DNA from: Methylococcales bacterium
Lineage (GTDB): Bacteria > Pseudomonadota > Gammaproteobacteria > Methylococcales > Methylomonadaceae
DNA length: 64,000 bases
Reading direction: 5' to 3'
NCBI GenBank assembly: GCA_026399015.1
Contig: JAPLRS010000033.1
Location: forward strand, 31,525 to 95,524
The translations under genes and the position numbers were made by a program. Positions 17,321 to 27,476 of the stretch are shown here, piece by piece (positions within the stretch are counted from its first letter, which is position 1; each line of letters starts with the position of its first letter). A model generated the notes under the pieces. The model saw only the letters and a list, made by a program, of their open reading frames with translations, was not told where the DNA came from and ran no database searches.

Positions 17321-20300
17321 ACCCGCGCTCCTGTGATGACTTTGCCTTTAAATAATTCATCCAAAGCCTCTATTAAGACTTTAGGCGGTTTATTAACGAC
17401 TCGCCCGCCAGATGGACTTTGTGAGCCTCTTAAAAATAGATACACGCCCCCACCCACATGGGTGTCGTAATTATAAGCATCACCCAAGCGACTCTTAAGC
17501 AAGCGATGCAACGCTAATACATAAATCAACATTTGTAAGTCATAGCGCTTTTCTAACATGGCTATTTCTAAATTAGCTTTTGTATAAGCCGCGTCATTGA
17601 GTCCCAAACTATTAAACTTATAATCCGCCACATAATATTGCTGCTTATGCACAAAGACTAAATCGATAAAGCCTTTCATTAAGCCATGGATGGTATTAGC
17701 GGTTAACGGTGGGCGGGGTAGCTGCGGATAAAAATGCTCGAGCACTAATTTATCCAACACCAACACATCCACAGCTTCTGCGCCCATCGTAAATTCCATT
17801 TCAACTTGATAATGCTCTGCGGGTAAATCAGCCAGACTCACTGACTCATCATCAAACAAAGGCATGCTTAACCAATGGGCTAAGGCTGTTTCAATAATAG
17901 CCGTTTTATCTTGCCATACGGCTTGCTTAAACAACTTTTGCACCAGCTCACGACTTTTAGCAAAATCCTCAAAACTGGTTTTAAATCCAGTACGACCACA
18001 CAGTTCTAACAAACTATGAATTAATACCCCAGGACCGGCGCCTTTAGGTAAATCGTAAATCGTTAAGGCAGTTTTATCGACATTAAGCTCTTCAAGCTCC
18101 TCTTCATCGCCTTCTGTAGATTCTTGCGGCGTTTCTTGCTCTTCGGGTAAGGCTTGCTGACTGCCCTTATGGCTATGTTTTAAAGCACTGTAACTGGCAA
18201 CCCACCAATTATCAGCCACTTTTACTTCGGCTTCGCGGGCTTCAGCTAATGGTTCTGCTGAGACATCAGGCACATACACTGTCGTACTTATCTCTGGCAA
18301 GGGCGTAACCGCCATATCGTCACAAACGCCTTTTAATTGAGTTAATTGTGCGGTCAAAGTTTCAGGCGCTTGCTCTGCTTGCCACGCTAATAAATACCCC
18401 ACGGCACTCTTTTCTAACTGACAAGACTTCGTATTGCCTCTTTTAATGGGGGCTATACCCAACCAACACGCATATTGTGCGCGCGTTATCGCGACATACA
18501 ACAAGCGTAAATCTTCTTGTAAACGCTCTTTATCGGCTAAATCTTTACTGGCCTCTGTTTTATTTAAATCAACCCGTAAATTATTATCTGCATCATGAAA
18601 CTTAAAATAACTGTCTTTACTACTTGGCTCTCTAAAGCCACAAATAAACGGCAAAAATACCAAAGGGTATTCCAAGCCTTTAGACTTATGAATAGTAATA
18701 ATCTTAATTAAATCAGCATCACTTTCTAACCTTAAGATAGATTCGTCAGCACCTTGGGTGTTATCTTCAGCTATCGCTTCTGATAAGAATCTTATTAAGG
18801 CGGGCTCGCCTTCAAACTGGGTACTGGCTGTTTGCAACAACTCGGCTAAATGTAATAAATTGGTTAAAACGCGTTCACCCTCACCAGCTGTTAAGCCAAT
18901 ACGCTGCAAACCAAAATCATTGATAACTCGGCGTAAGGCCGGCAAAACTCCTTCTTGTAACCAACACTCATGATAGATAACAAAACGCTCTAGCTGTGCT
19001 TCCCAACTGATTTCATCCACCACAAAATGTTGTAATTCCTGATAACTAAAACCTAAGGTAGTCGTACTTAAAGCCGCTCTTACCTTATATTCGTTACGCG
19101 GTTCCGCTAGGGCTTTTAACCAAATTAAGACATCAGCGGCTTCTAAGGTGGCATAAATAGAGTCGCGTTCTGACAAATACACGCTCGGTAACTGACGCTT
19201 CGCTAAAGCCCTGCGCATCACCTTCGCTTCTTTACCTGTGCGGACTAAAATAGCGATGTCATTCGGCTTTAAGGCTTTAAGCCCAGACTCTGAAGCAAAG
19301 CCCGTTTTATGGTGTTCTGCGCCATTTAACAACTCAACTATCTGGCTGGCCGTCACGTCAGCTAGGGCGTCCAGATAATCCTCTTGAGAAACGGCCTCAG
19401 CAGATTCCCAAACCCAACAATTTAAAGCCTTAGCAGGCTTGTCATTAATCACCCAGGTGTCTTTACGCCCTTTAGCGCTGACATCCACAAAGGGTAATGG
19501 ATTGGTGTTATCGGCTGTTTTAAACAAAAACGCACCCTGGGCTTGCTGTTGATCGGCAAACAAAAACAACTGATTAACCGCCCTAACCAAAGCGTGTGTT
19601 GAACGATAATTAGTATCTAAAGTGTAATGTTTGCCTTGAGTGGCGGCATAGGCTTTTAAATAGGTAAAAATGTCCGCGCCTCTAAAAGAATAGATGGCTT
19701 GCTTAGGGTCACCAATCATAAAGCAACCCAAAGCCGCATGTTCTGACGGAGGATAGAGTTTCTCAAAAATCCTATATTGCACCGGATCCGTATCCTGAAA
19801 CTCATCTATTAACGCGATAGGAAACTGCTGCCGAATCACTTGTGCAAACGGCTCACCGTTTTTACCCTGCAAGGCAAAATCCAATCCCGTTAACATATCG
19901 TTATAAGACATTTGGGCTAAGCGATTTTTTTCTGATAACGCCCGGCGCCGCATCCAATGCACCGCATGGGCAATTAAGGCGGTTTTTAATTGCGGTAGCG
20001 CCGCAATTTGGGCAGGTAAATCGGCTATCGCATCAAAAGCGGGGTGTTTAGGAGGAATACCAGACTTGGTATTTGCTTCTAGTCCCGCGGTTGATAAGTT
20101 TTTAATAGCTGTCTCAGTTAACTTAAGTTCAACTTGATTGGGGTCATCCGCCCAGTCTTTAAGTTTTTTAGGCCACTCCACACGATTCGTTGAATTGTAT
20201 TTAGTGGCAGGTAAAACTTTATCTGCAACCGCCTGTTCAATTAAATCTCTAATCTCTCCAGCCCACGCCTTCCAGGGCTCTTTTAAAGCCGCCAACTGTC

Positions 20301-21003
20301 CAAAGTAATCTTTATAAAATGCGACACACAAGGCATTAATAGCTTGATAGTGCGTCACATCGCTATCGATAGGATCTTCTTTTATTAAGAAATCTTTTAA
20401 GACTTTTTGTAGCGCTTCTGGCGTATTAAAGGTATTAAAGATCTCAGGTAAAAAGACATTATCTGTATCTAGTGCATAATAAAATGTCCGCCAATAATCT
20501 CGCACCACCTGATTTAATAATTCAGTTTCATCCGGCTTTAGTTCTAATTTAAACAAACTACCGCTATCAAAAGCATGTTGTTTTAACATACGATTACACC
20601 ATCCATGAATCGTATACACCGCCGCTTCATCCATCCAGTTAGCCGCCAACTCTAACTTTTGTGCACAACTTAAATAATCATCTGCCTTATGATCGGCACG
20701 CAACGCTATTAAAAATGGATCGGCTTCCGTGTCTAAGCCCCGAAAAAATCGCGCCGCGGAATTTAATCTTGCCCGGATTCTATCGCGTAATTCTTTAGTG
20801 GCCGCCTCAGTAAAAGTCACCACCAAAATATCGGGGGGTAACAATGGTCTATTTTTAAACGCCTCCCCGAGTTTATGACCCAGAATTAAACGCACATACA
20901 AAGCCGCAATGGTAAAAGTCTTACCCGTACCTGCACTGGCTTCTATTAAACGCGTGTCATGTAAAGGAAAATCAATAGCAGATAATTTATTAATAGTGCT
21001 CAT
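17317..21003 (-). CDS. recB: Exodeoxyribonuclease V subunit beta RecB
   Basis: RecB combines a 3'-5' UvrD-type helicase with the nuclease of RecBCD. The 1228-residue product has Walker A EASAGTGKTFTI (21-32), the helicase motifs LIDEFQDTDPVQYRIFEKL and MIGDPKQAIYSFRGAD, TIHKSKGLEYPLVFLP and RLLYVAITRAQYACWL. The C-terminal RecB nuclease has GLMKGFIDLVF and YYVADYKFNSLG (D...DYK, about 1100-1125), with a preceding histidine region. An acidic linker (EEQETPQESTEGDEEELEEL) joins helicase and nuclease. The ATG overlaps the recC stop by one base. Confidence 0.97.
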   Translation of the reverse strand: MSTINKLSAIDFPLHDTRLIEASAGTGKTFTIAALYVRLILGHKLGEAFKNRPLLPPDILVVTFTEAATKELRDRIRARLNSAARFFRGLDTEADPFLIALRADHKADDYLSCAQKLELAANWMDEAAVYTIHGWCNRMLKQHAFDSGSLFKLELKPDETELLNQVVRDYWRTFYYALDTDNVFLPEIFNTFNTPEALQKVLKDFLIKEDPIDSDVTHYQAINALCVAFYKDYFGQLAALKEPWKAWAGEIRDLIEQAVADKVLPATKYNSTNRVEWPKKLKDWADDPNQVELKLTETAIKNLSTAGLEANTKSGIPPKHPAFDAIADLPAQIAALPQLKTALIAHAVHWMRRRALSEKNRLAQMSYNDMLTGLDFALQGKNGEPFAQVIRQQFPIALIDEFQDTDPVQYRIFEKLYPPSEHAALGCFMIGDPKQAIYSFRGADIFTYLKAYAATQGKHYTLDTNYRSTHALVRAVNQLFLFADQQQAQGAFLFKTADNTNPLPFVDVSAKGRKDTWVINDKPAKALNCWVWESAEAVSQEDYLDALADVTASQIVELLNGAEHHKTGFASESGLKALKPNDIAILVRTGKEAKVMRRALAKRQLPSVYLSERDSIYATLEAADVLIWLKALAEPRNEYKVRAALSTTTLGFSYQELQHFVVDEISWEAQLERFVIYHECWLQEGVLPALRRVINDFGLQRIGLTAGEGERVLTNLLHLAELLQTASTQFEGEPALIRFLSEAIAEDNTQGADESILRLESDADLIKIITIHKSKGLEYPLVFLPFICGFREPSSKDSYFKFHDADNNLRVDLNKTEASKDLADKERLQEDLRLLYVAITRAQYACWLGIAPIKRGNTKSCQLEKSAVGYLLAWQAEQAPETLTAQLTQLKGVCDDMAVTPLPEISTTVYVPDVSAEPLAEAREAEVKVADNWWVASYSALKHSHKGSQQALPEEQETPQESTEGDEEELEELNVDKTALTIYDLPKGAGPGVLIHSLLELCGRTGFKTSFEDFAKSRELVQKLFKQAVWQDKTAIIETALAHWLSMPLFDDESVSLADLPAEHYQVEMEFTMGAEAVDVLVLDKLVLEHFYPQLPRPPLTANTIHGLMKGFIDLVFVHKQQYYVADYKFNSLGLNDAAYTKANLEIAMLEKRYDLQMLIYVLALHRLLKSRLGDAYNYDTHVGGGVYLFLRGSQSPSGGRVVNKPPKVLIEALDELFKGKVITGARV

Positions 21004-24000
21004 TATTTACCTTCCTTGACTAACTTAAGCTGTGTAAAAGCTGGCGCATATAAGCGCTCTGCCCACTCTGCAAAACCTGGCTCTATCATTTCAAACTCGG
21101 GATAAAAGCGCTGTAAATACAGATCGTAATCGACCTCACCCGGATTCCAACTATCCCCTTCATAGTGTTTTCTTGCTGCCTCTTTAGCCTCTGCAGTGTT
21201 TTGTTTATTTGGATAATCCTTAGCCAACCACGCAAAAGCGGATTTAATGGCAATGGGTAACGGGCTTTGCAAACCCTGTAACCAAGCGTCTGCCAGTTGT
21301 TCTAACAGTTGTATTGCGGCTAATCTATCGAGTGGATCCAACTGAATCATGGCATCAGCACCCACACCGTAAGTACGCATATTTAATCCAGAAGCACAGC
21401 CCACAACATGCCTTAACCAAGTATTAATAACCGTGTGATACTTAATCTGCTTAGTCTGCTTTTTACATAAAGGCTGAGCAGTAACCATGATTAAGGCTAA
21501 ATCACCGGCTTGATTCTGATGCAAGCTGGTTAAATTGCCGGTTAATTGCAGTACTTCATGCATATCTAAAGCCAAATCGATACTGATGGATTGTGGCGCA
21601 ATTTCTGCAAAACCTGCGGCTAATAAACTTTGGTACTGCGTCCAAGCGCCCGTTACAGCGGTTGTTAAACCATCAAAGGTTAATTTAGAAAATCCGGCTA
21701 AAGGCAAACACCCCGTGGCTGATAAAGTTTGATAGCGTTGCTTAAAAACAGCATCGGGTTCCACAGTCGGATCGGCTTTAAGCGCTGCCAACAACGTATC
21801 AGTATGCTGATAAATTTCTAAATGATTAAAGCCAAAGGGCTCATTATCTTCACTGATGGCATTATCGTCATCAAAACTAAACTTTAAGGTTTGCTGACAA
21901 AAAGTCTTTACCGGCGCTTTTAAAAACCGCGCTAACCCTTCAATACTTAACACTTTAGGCGCTTCAAAAGCCTGCGATTTAATAGCACTCACGCCGCGTT
22001 TATCGGTGTCCGTTTCATGCCATTCTTTAGAATAGGTAAATAACCGCGGATCTGTGCTGGTTTTAAGATAGTTAATACTAAAGGGCTGTAAAGGATGCGC
22101 TAGCGTAATAGCGAGCAAATCTAGGCTATAACTTTGGTCGATAAAATCGCGTAATTGACTGACAAATACCGACGGTGGAATCTCGGTGTTATCTCTAATG
22201 CTCCGCCCTACCCAACTGATATAGAGTTGTTGTCTAGCAGACATTAAAGCTTCTAAAAATAAATAATGATCATCTTGACGACGCGACCGATCACCCGGAC
22301 GATAATGCCCGCGTTGCCCCATTAAATCAAAACTCTTAATTTGTTGGCTACGCGGAAATTCACCCTCATTAATACCCAACAGACAGACCACTTTAAAAGG
22401 AATGGCGCGCATGGGCATTAAAGTACAAAAATTCACCCGACCACTTAAAAAGCGTTGCTGTAAATTAGGCTCATCAACTGCCGTTAACCAGGTTTCTTTA
22501 ACAATATTTATCGGGATTAAATCATCATCAGCCAACTTAGCTTGTGAGCAGTTTATTTGCCACTGTGTCAAAGCCTGCCTTAAAGTGGCCAGCGTTTTTT
22601 GCTCGCGTTCTTGCGTTGAAACAAAAAAATCATCGAGTAAATTACCTAATAACTGCACCCAATCCTCTACGCTATGGATTTGCCTTAATTGATCCACATA
22701 AGCTGCTAACATCTCTTGCAAGTTAGCCAAGCCACCTAAATATTGTGCCTCTAAACCGCCGATATTGGCATACGGTTCTATACCCTTAAAGCTTTGCCCT
22801 GCCCCCACGGCGTAACCCAATAACAAGCGTTGTAAACCAAACTGCCACGTATTAGCCGTTAATTCATCAGGCATCGCTACCGCTGACTTTCTTTGCTGGC
22901 TATCCAAGCCCCAACGAATACCGGACTCTTTAAGCCATTGATGCAATTTAGGAATGGCCGCTTCATCAATGCCAAACTGCTTTCTTAAGGCCGGCACTTC
23001 TAGTAAGCCTAAAAACTCACTCACCTCAAAGCGTGAATCCGGTAAATTTAGCAACACCTCAATGGCATTTAATAAGGGATTTTGGCCACGCTGTTGTTGG
23101 TCAGCCAAACTAAACGGAATATAGCGTTTATCTGTTTTATCAATTTGCCCAAATACAGCCCGAATATGCGGGGTATAGGTATTAATATCCGGCACCATGA
23201 TAATAATATCGCGCGGATGCAAACTAGGATCGGCATTAAAACGCGCTAACAGTTGATCATGTAAAATTTCAACTTCGCGCTGAGGGCTATGCGCGATATG
23301 AAACACTAAAGATTCATCAACTTGATTGATAGGGTTCGGCGTTTCAGGCACGGGTTCTAAATCTAGAATGGCTTGCTGTACCTGTTGCAATAAACTGCGT
23401 TGTGCTTTATTAGCGCCGTAATCCTCAAATAAATCAATTTTGTGATTCGGCCACCCCCAAGACTCATAAGCACTTTTTTCGTCAAACACATCGAGTAAAC
23501 GCAAATAATCACGCCCTTGTTTACCCCAAGCCGCTAACAAGGGATTCGCGTGTTGATGTAAGTCTGCAAGACTTAAATCAGCACGCATGCCGGGTTTATA
23601 AGTTTGACGCTGCCGCTCGGCTTTTAAGAGTTCTTTGTCTTCGATAATATCCGCCAAATAATGCTGACACGGATTATGCACAAACAGCACTACCTGACAA
23701 AACTGAGAAATTTTTGCCAATACTTCAAGGGCTTGTTGGGGTAAAGACGACAAACCAAACACGATAACGCGTTTAGGTAATTGTGGCTGGCTGTTATCAA
23801 TCTGCGCCATAAACTCAGCATGAACCGCCGCCCGACTGTTGATCAATGGATTATCAACGCCCACATCTTTTAAGATGTGTCGCCATAACAAAGCTTGCCA
23901 GCGCTGGGCATCGGGGAGTTTTTGTGGCTGACCTTGTGCATCTCTTAACACATCTTGCCCAGCCGCCCAGTCTGATAACCAATCAGACCGATACACCTGA

Positions 24001-24455
24001 TACTGATCGTATAAATCGGCTAACTGTTCCGCTAATTGATAACGCTTACGCGCTTGCGTATCGTTATGTAAAAAATGCTGTAAAACCTCAAAACCCTCAC
24101 TATCAGTAACCGTGGGTAGCAAACGATACAAACGCCAGACTAAAGTGGATCTAGCCAGTAATTGCTCGGTAGAAATTTTATCTGCTAATACCGCTCGATA
24201 CACTTGCCAAATAAAGCTAGCGGGTAATTTAACCTCTAAGGATGCGGCAATGCCTAAGGCACTGTTTTGCGCTAAGTTCTGTTTAAGCCACTGCGCCATG
24301 CCACTGTTATTAACTAAAAACACCTCTTGCTCTAAAGGTGCTAAAGGATGCTCTTGTAACCAATAAGTCACCACGTCTAATAAAGATTCCAGCTTATTCG
24401 CATGGATAACAGCAATACCTTTATTGAGTGATGAAGAGGACTGCGCAGTGGTCAT
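21003..24455 (-). CDS. recC: Exodeoxyribonuclease V subunit gamma RecC
   Basis: RecC is the scaffold and Chi-recognising subunit of RecBCD, an inactivated helicase fold. The 1150-residue product has family blocks such as VFLVNNSGMAQWLKQNLA (about 45), RVIVFGLSSLPQQALEVL, RDIIIMVPDINTYTPHI, and VCLLGINEGEFPRSQ with DHYLFLEALMSARQQLYISW. The frame extends five codons upstream to a TTG. I prefer the ATG at 24455 (MTTAQSSSS) because a GAGG element sits just before it. It is the first gene of the recC-recB-recD operon; the promoter must lie in the 24471-24637 gap. Confidence 0.95.
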   Translation of the reverse strand: MTTAQSSSSLNKGIAVIHANKLESLLDVVTYWLQEHPLAPLEQEVFLVNNSGMAQWLKQNLAQNSALGIAASLEVKLPASFIWQVYRAVLADKISTEQLLARSTLVWRLYRLLPTVTDSEGFEVLQHFLHNDTQARKRYQLAEQLADLYDQYQVYRSDWLSDWAAGQDVLRDAQGQPQKLPDAQRWQALLWRHILKDVGVDNPLINSRAAVHAEFMAQIDNSQPQLPKRVIVFGLSSLPQQALEVLAKISQFCQVVLFVHNPCQHYLADIIEDKELLKAERQRQTYKPGMRADLSLADLHQHANPLLAAWGKQGRDYLRLLDVFDEKSAYESWGWPNHKIDLFEDYGANKAQRSLLQQVQQAILDLEPVPETPNPINQVDESLVFHIAHSPQREVEILHDQLLARFNADPSLHPRDIIIMVPDINTYTPHIRAVFGQIDKTDKRYIPFSLADQQQRGQNPLLNAIEVLLNLPDSRFEVSEFLGLLEVPALRKQFGIDEAAIPKLHQWLKESGIRWGLDSQQRKSAVAMPDELTANTWQFGLQRLLLGYAVGAGQSFKGIEPYANIGGLEAQYLGGLANLQEMLAAYVDQLRQIHSVEDWVQLLGNLLDDFFVSTQEREQKTLATLRQALTQWQINCSQAKLADDDLIPINIVKETWLTAVDEPNLQQRFLSGRVNFCTLMPMRAIPFKVVCLLGINEGEFPRSQQIKSFDLMGQRGHYRPGDRSRRQDDHYLFLEALMSARQQLYISWVGRSIRDNTEIPPSVFVSQLRDFIDQSYSLDLLAITLAHPLQPFSINYLKTSTDPRLFTYSKEWHETDTDKRGVSAIKSQAFEAPKVLSIEGLARFLKAPVKTFCQQTLKFSFDDDNAISEDNEPFGFNHLEIYQHTDTLLAALKADPTVEPDAVFKQRYQTLSATGCLPLAGFSKLTFDGLTTAVTGAWTQYQSLLAAGFAEIAPQSISIDLALDMHEVLQLTGNLTSLHQNQAGDLALIMVTAQPLCKKQTKQIKYHTVINTWLRHVVGCASGLNMRTYGVGADAMIQLDPLDRLAAIQLLEQLADAWLQGLQSPLPIAIKSAFAWLAKDYPNKQNTAEAKEAARKHYEGDSWNPGEVDYDLYLQRFYPEFEMIEPGFAEWAERLYAPAFTQLKLVKEGK

Positions 24456-24637
24456 TGAAGGTCGCCTCAAACGAAAAATAATATAATGTGCAGAGTTTAC
24501 ACAAACATTACGACAGATTGAGACGCTTTAAGAATTATTTTAAAAAGCTTTAAGCATTGCACTTAAAGCTTATACTCTGTTTTTATCTAACAAATATCAC
24601 AACGAGTATACAAAATGTGAAATTTGGAATACTAACT

Positions 24638-25660
24638 TTACTGATAACGCGTATGCAGTTCATTAATATCTTTTATCATACGTTCGCGCAATTCTAATGG
24701 CTCTAACACTTCTATTGCAGAGCCGTAACCTCTAATCCACCAAACTAATTGTTCGGTATAACGCACAGTTGCTTTTACTATTACATAACCATCTTGATAG
24801 GGGATTATTTCTTGATCTTTTGATAAAGGCGTTTCAGTAAGATATTTTGCTGACTTGGCTTCAAAGATACATTTAAAGGTAATTTCTTGTAATGAGGTGG
24901 CGGTATTCCAAGCATTCCAAGCAAAGCCCATATTTCCTTGCTCTAAATACTCTTGCAGAGTCAAGGTAATTGGATCTGCATCTGCCGGTAATTGTTCGGC
25001 TTTTTTGATGCGGTGCAAGGCAAACTGACGTTGTTCCCCTGTGTCTACTTTTACGGCAATTAAATAAATAACATGCCCCCTAAAAACTAAGCCAACAGGG
25101 TTGACCGTGTATTTGCTCCGTTCTCCATCTAAGCGGACATAATCTAATTTTAGTTTTTTATTTTCTAATAAAGCTGTACTAATAATTTTTTGAAAGTTAC
25201 CGTTAATTTCTGGTGCTAATAAGGGTTGTACGGGATGAACTACGGCAATTTTTTCTGGCCACTTTACTAAGGCATTGCCTTTTAAACTATGCAATACTTT
25301 TTCTGAATATTCAAAAAATGGCTCTAACTCTTTTAGTGTCGCTTCTGGAAATAATTGACTCAGATATTTTTTAACCAAAATAAATGATAAAGCTTGGTTT
25401 GCGGATAAACCAGAAAGCAGAATAACTTTGGCTTTATCGTTCCAATACCAACCAAAACCACCGTCTTTTAGAATCTTACTCTCTATATCCATAAACACTT
25501 CTGCTAGTGCGTTCATATCACGTTGCACCGTTCTAGCACTAACATCAATGCCTTTGTCTAATAAAAAGTCTAGAACCTCAGGCACTGAAACAGGATTTGA
25601 ACTCCGGCAGTTTTGTAGTTTTTCTAAAATTCGATGATGACGATTAATTTGGTCATTCAT
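24638..25660 (-). CDS. WYL-domain transcriptional regulator
   Basis: A 340-residue DNA-binding protein. The N-terminal 70 residues form a winged helix-turn-helix (RHHRILEKLQ ... VSARTVQRDMNALAEVF). The middle carries a WYL domain (LDYVRLDGERSKYTVNPVGL, VFRGHVIYLIAV and RQFALHRIKKAEQL), and the C-terminus has the WCX-type extension ending ELHTRYQ. WYL regulators sense nucleic-acid or nucleotide ligands and often control DNA-damage or defence genes. It is divergent from the truncated haemoglobin gene (151 bp between starts) and follows the recBCD promoter region, so its targets are open. Confidence 0.88.
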   Translation of the reverse strand: MNDQINRHHRILEKLQNCRSSNPVSVPEVLDFLLDKGIDVSARTVQRDMNALAEVFMDIESKILKDGGFGWYWNDKAKVILLSGLSANQALSFILVKKYLSQLFPEATLKELEPFFEYSEKVLHSLKGNALVKWPEKIAVVHPVQPLLAPEINGNFQKIISTALLENKKLKLDYVRLDGERSKYTVNPVGLVFRGHVIYLIAVKVDTGEQRQFALHRIKKAEQLPADADPITLTLQEYLEQGNMGFAWNAWNTATSLQEITFKCIFEAKSAKYLTETPLSKDQEIIPYQDGYVIVKATVRYTEQLVWWIRGYGSAIEVLEPLELRERMIKDINELHTRYQ

Positions 25661-25811
25661 AAGCGCTCCGGCAATTTTTAATTTTAAGCCCTACTCATCA
25701 AAGTATGGCTGGTGCATAGTGGTTGTATAACTTTTTGGCTTGCTATAAACTTTGTTTCGAGCAAAATCATGCTTATGAAATTTAAAAATAATAATAACAC
25801 TAGGAACGAAG

Positions 25812-26207
25812 ATGAGTACAACAGAAACAACACCAGAAAGCACATTAACACTTTATGAAAGAATTGGCGGTGCAGCTGCTGTTGAAGCAGCCGTTGAAGT
25901 ATTTTATAAGAAAGCCTTAGCTGATTATCGCGTCTATCGTTATTTTGATGGCGTTGATACTGAAAAATTAATTGCCAAACAAAAAGCTTTTTTTACATTA
26001 GCTTTTGGCGGGCCTAATAACTACACAGGTGCGGACTTAAGAACTGCTCATTCAAGATTAGTTAAAATGGGTTTAGGAAACGACCAATTCAATGTTATTT
26101 TGGAACATTTAGGTGACACACTAAAAGAATTAAAAGTTCCTCAAGATCTCATTGAAGAAGTTTTGACTCTTGCAGAAAGCACTCGTAACGACGTACTAGG
26201 TAAATAA
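25812..26207 (+). CDS. Group 1 truncated haemoglobin
   Basis: A 131-residue globin of the trHbN (group I) type: LYERIGGAAAVEAAVEVFYK at the N-terminus, YFDGVDTEKLIAKQKAFFT (B10/E-helix region), AFGGPNNYTGADLRTAHSRL with the proximal histidine (AH, about residue 77), then the F-H helices. Group I truncated haemoglobins bind O2 and NO and often act in NO detoxification. Good Shine-Dalgarno (AGGAACGAAG). A hairpin terminator follows at 26219. The nearby NnrS gene (40088) also points to nitrosative stress, but it is not linked. Confidence 0.92.
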   Translation: MSTTETTPESTLTLYERIGGAAAVEAAVEVFYKKALADYRVYRYFDGVDTEKLIAKQKAFFTLAFGGPNNYTGADLRTAHSRLVKMGLGNDQFNVILEHLGDTLKELKVPQDLIEEVLTLAESTRNDVLGK

Positions 26208-26218
26208 AATGACCTTAT

Positions 26219-26251
26219 CGTGGATTGACAAGTGTTAATCCACGTTTAAAT
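26219..26251 (+). terminator. Terminator after truncated haemoglobin gene
   Basis: CGTGGATT and AATCCACG (26219-26226 / 26237-26244) form an 8-bp stem around GACAAGTGTT, followed by TTTAAATT. It lies 11 bp past the stop codon. Confidence 0.6.
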
Positions 26252-26420
26252 TAAGCTTATTATGCAAATATAAGCCCTCTTTTTCTGTCTTTTAAATTAA
26301 TTTTTAATTATTTGCAAAATAATAAAAAATTTTTTTCATCCATTGCCATAAATCGCCTATCATAATGTAATACATTAGGGTATCCATTGGCCCGAGAGTC
26401 AGTAATTTAATGAGGATTTC

Positions 26421-27413
26421 ATGAAGCAGTTGTTAGTATCTTTTATTTTTTTGATTACATTAGGTTTTGGACATGACGCCTTAGCTCAGAAAACCCCAAA
26501 AACCACCCATCACGAAACATTACAATGTGCTGCTTTTAGTACTTATGTCGGCAAATTAAATCCTAATTACGGCAATCATCCTTCAAAAGAACTTATCAAT
26601 GATCTGCTTGATCAACTGATTAAAAAAACGCCCTTTCGCTGCATCATGACTTATGGCGTTCTTAATGGTTTAGACACCGTTTTTAGTGCTGCAGAAGCAA
26701 AACACATCAAGGTTATCTCTGTTTTATGGCTAGATGACAACATTGAAACGAATTCACAATCTATACAAAAAGGTATAGAGGTCGCTAAGGCTTACCCTAA
26801 AACCATCGTAAAATTGAGCTGCGGTTCTGAAGTCAGAACCCGTCATGGTAATGCGTTTGATGGTGAAATTAATCGCTGTATTGACGCCCTACATAATGCT
26901 GGCGTAAAACAACCTGTAACCACTATTGATACTTGGTGGGAATGGTGTAATCGCTCTACGGAATGTCAAAAAAACAGCTTTGCTGATAAGGTTGATTGGA
27001 TAGGTACTAATATTTATCCATGGTGGGAAAATCAATATTCTGGTGTGCATACTTGTGTTCCTGCAGAAAAAGCCGCTGATTTTCAAACAACTCGTCTTGA
27101 AGAAATTAACAAAGCCTATCCTAACAAAGAACTTGTCTTAACTGAGTTCGGCTGGCCAAGTGGCCCAGAAGGTGGTAGTACAACCAATGTTAAAACCGGC
27201 GAACATTGCGGTATTGCTAGCAAGAAAAATCAAAAATTGGTGATTGAATCAACTTTTAAACAATTAGCTAAAAAGAAATGGTCTGGTGTTGTGTTTGAAG
27301 CCTTCTCAGAAGATTGGAAACCAGCAGAAGAAGGCCCATTCGGAAAATATTGGGGAATTTGTCAAGGTGAAGCGCCTTACACTTGCACCGAGAAATTTAA
27401 AATTGCTAAATAA
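26421..27413 (+). CDS. Exported GH17-like glycoside hydrolase (beta-1,3-glucanase family)
   Basis: A 330-residue protein with a signal peptide (1-22, ending DALAQ) and a TIM-barrel resembling glycoside hydrolase family 17. The segment KLSCGSEVRTRHG (E137) corresponds to the acid/base motif, usually G-N-E-V, and LTEFGWPSGPEG (E242) to the nucleophile motif TExGWPS. DWIGTNIYPWWE is also typical. Nine or so cysteines suggest disulfides in the periplasm. The likely substrate is a beta-1,3- or mixed glucan, but the N-to-S change beside the catalytic acid is unusual. A GAGGATTTC ribosome site precedes the ATG. It precedes a D,D-carboxypeptidase by 63 bp, so they may be co-transcribed. Confidence 0.82.
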   Translation: MKQLLVSFIFLITLGFGHDALAQKTPKTTHHETLQCAAFSTYVGKLNPNYGNHPSKELINDLLDQLIKKTPFRCIMTYGVLNGLDTVFSAAEAKHIKVISVLWLDDNIETNSQSIQKGIEVAKAYPKTIVKLSCGSEVRTRHGNAFDGEINRCIDALHNAGVKQPVTTIDTWWEWCNRSTECQKNSFADKVDWIGTNIYPWWENQYSGVHTCVPAEKAADFQTTRLEEINKAYPNKELVLTEFGWPSGPEGGSTTNVKTGEHCGIASKKNQKLVIESTFKQLAKKKWSGVVFEAFSEDWKPAEEGPFGKYWGICQGEAPYTCTEKFKIAK

Positions 27414-27476
27414 TTAGCTCAACCGCTTTATTGAATGTTGATTGACAGAAACGATAAATTTTAAAAACTGCCTTTA

